From: a bacterium | Lineage (GTDB): Bacteria > Planctomycetota > Planctomycetia > Isosphaerales > Isosphaeraceae | DNA: 64,000 bases | Direction of reading: 5' to 3' | Assembly (NCBI GenBank): GCA_016125085.1 | Contig: WGMM01000018.1 | Location: 1 to 64,000 of the forward strand | Shown: positions 63,989-64,000 of the stretch, piece after piece | Numbering within the stretch: position 1 is the first letter of the stretch | Layout of the letters: the number at the start of each line of letters is the position of its first letter | The notes under the pieces: generated by a model | The model's input: only the letters and a program-made list of their open reading frames with translations | Databases searched by the model: none | Told to the model about the DNA's origin: nothing | Program-made: the position numbers and the translations under genes

Positions 63989-64000
63989 ATCTTGGCGGAT

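Noticed and set aside
1..64000. Mobile elements, phage genes or defence islands
   Set aside because: No transposase, integrase, terminase, restriction or CRISPR-associated motifs were seen in any reading frame that I could support.

Overview
The window reads as chromosomal DNA of a planctomycete (phylum Planctomycetota). The evidence is the gene content: a DUF1549/DUF1553 'planctomycete cytochrome c' gene next to a DUF1501 gene, a second lone DUF1501 gene, a DUF1559 pseudopilin-like gene with a small lipoprotein, two small exported proteins resembling the TIGR03067 domain, an HTTM protein with its partner, a surface protein with an N-terminal LESR-type motif, and many Tat or lipoprotein signals. 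Coding sequence is moderately GC-rich and intergenic DNA is locally AT-rich. I see no phage, transposase, integrase, CRISPR array or rRNA. A genus cannot be named from the sequence alone.

Layout. 1-3.5 kb: the tail of an unknown gene and a large repeat-containing surface protein on the minus strand with its own terminator. 4.1-8.7 kb: a plus-strand operon for ethanolamine use (sugar-isomerase-like TIM barrel, ethanolamine permease, EutB, EutC). 8.7-15.3 kb: a small membrane protein, a lipoprotein alpha/beta hydrolase, a small AT-rich orphan gene, an M1 metallopeptidase fused to an outer-membrane-type beta-barrel, and a tRNA-Met(CAT). 15.5-21.1 kb: an inositol-monophosphatase-like enzyme, DUF4188 and DUF4259 proteins, a DUF1501 protein, a small acidic protein and a two-gene HTTM operon. 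21.4-26.5 kb: a lipoprotein with a Ser-Cys-Tyr-Ser repeat, a DUF1080 plus TIM-barrel protein, an Ig-like membrane protein and a Gly-rich exported protein. 26.8-30.9 kb: LemA and an M48 protease, tRNA-Leu(TAG), a TIGR03067-like protein, and an orphan promoter-to-terminator unit without a convincing reading frame that looks like a structured non-coding RNA.

30.9-42.2 kb: a multi-spanning membrane protein, the DUF1549/DUF1501 pair followed by an exported methyltransferase, an ADP-ribosylglycohydrolase with a G8 tract at its start, a MotA/TolQ/ExbB-like protein with a coiled-coil repeat, and an exported relative of the Gly-rich protein. 42.2-46.2 kb: a compact sulfate ABC importer operon (binding protein, CysT, CysW, CysA) with ATGA overlaps and a visible promoter. 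46.3-50.5 kb: a Tat-exported FAD oxidoreductase, a YqgE/AlgH protein and the DUF1559-lipoprotein pair. 51-59 kb: a type IIA topoisomerase A subunit, then dxr, rseP and glgX, the last three overlapping. 59-64 kb: a degenerate M24-fold protein, a two-helix membrane protein of unknown family, a second TIGR03067-like protein, a Gfo/Idh/MocA oxidoreductase and NikR.

The most unusual items are the orphan structured RNA unit (30.6-30.85 kb), the peptidase-barrel fusion, the SCYS-repeat lipoprotein, the unknown DIDF/YRTPAG family at 60.5 kb, and a 19-bp perfect inverted repeat at 39.7 kb that is not a normal terminator. All assignments come from reading motifs by eye; no database search was possible.
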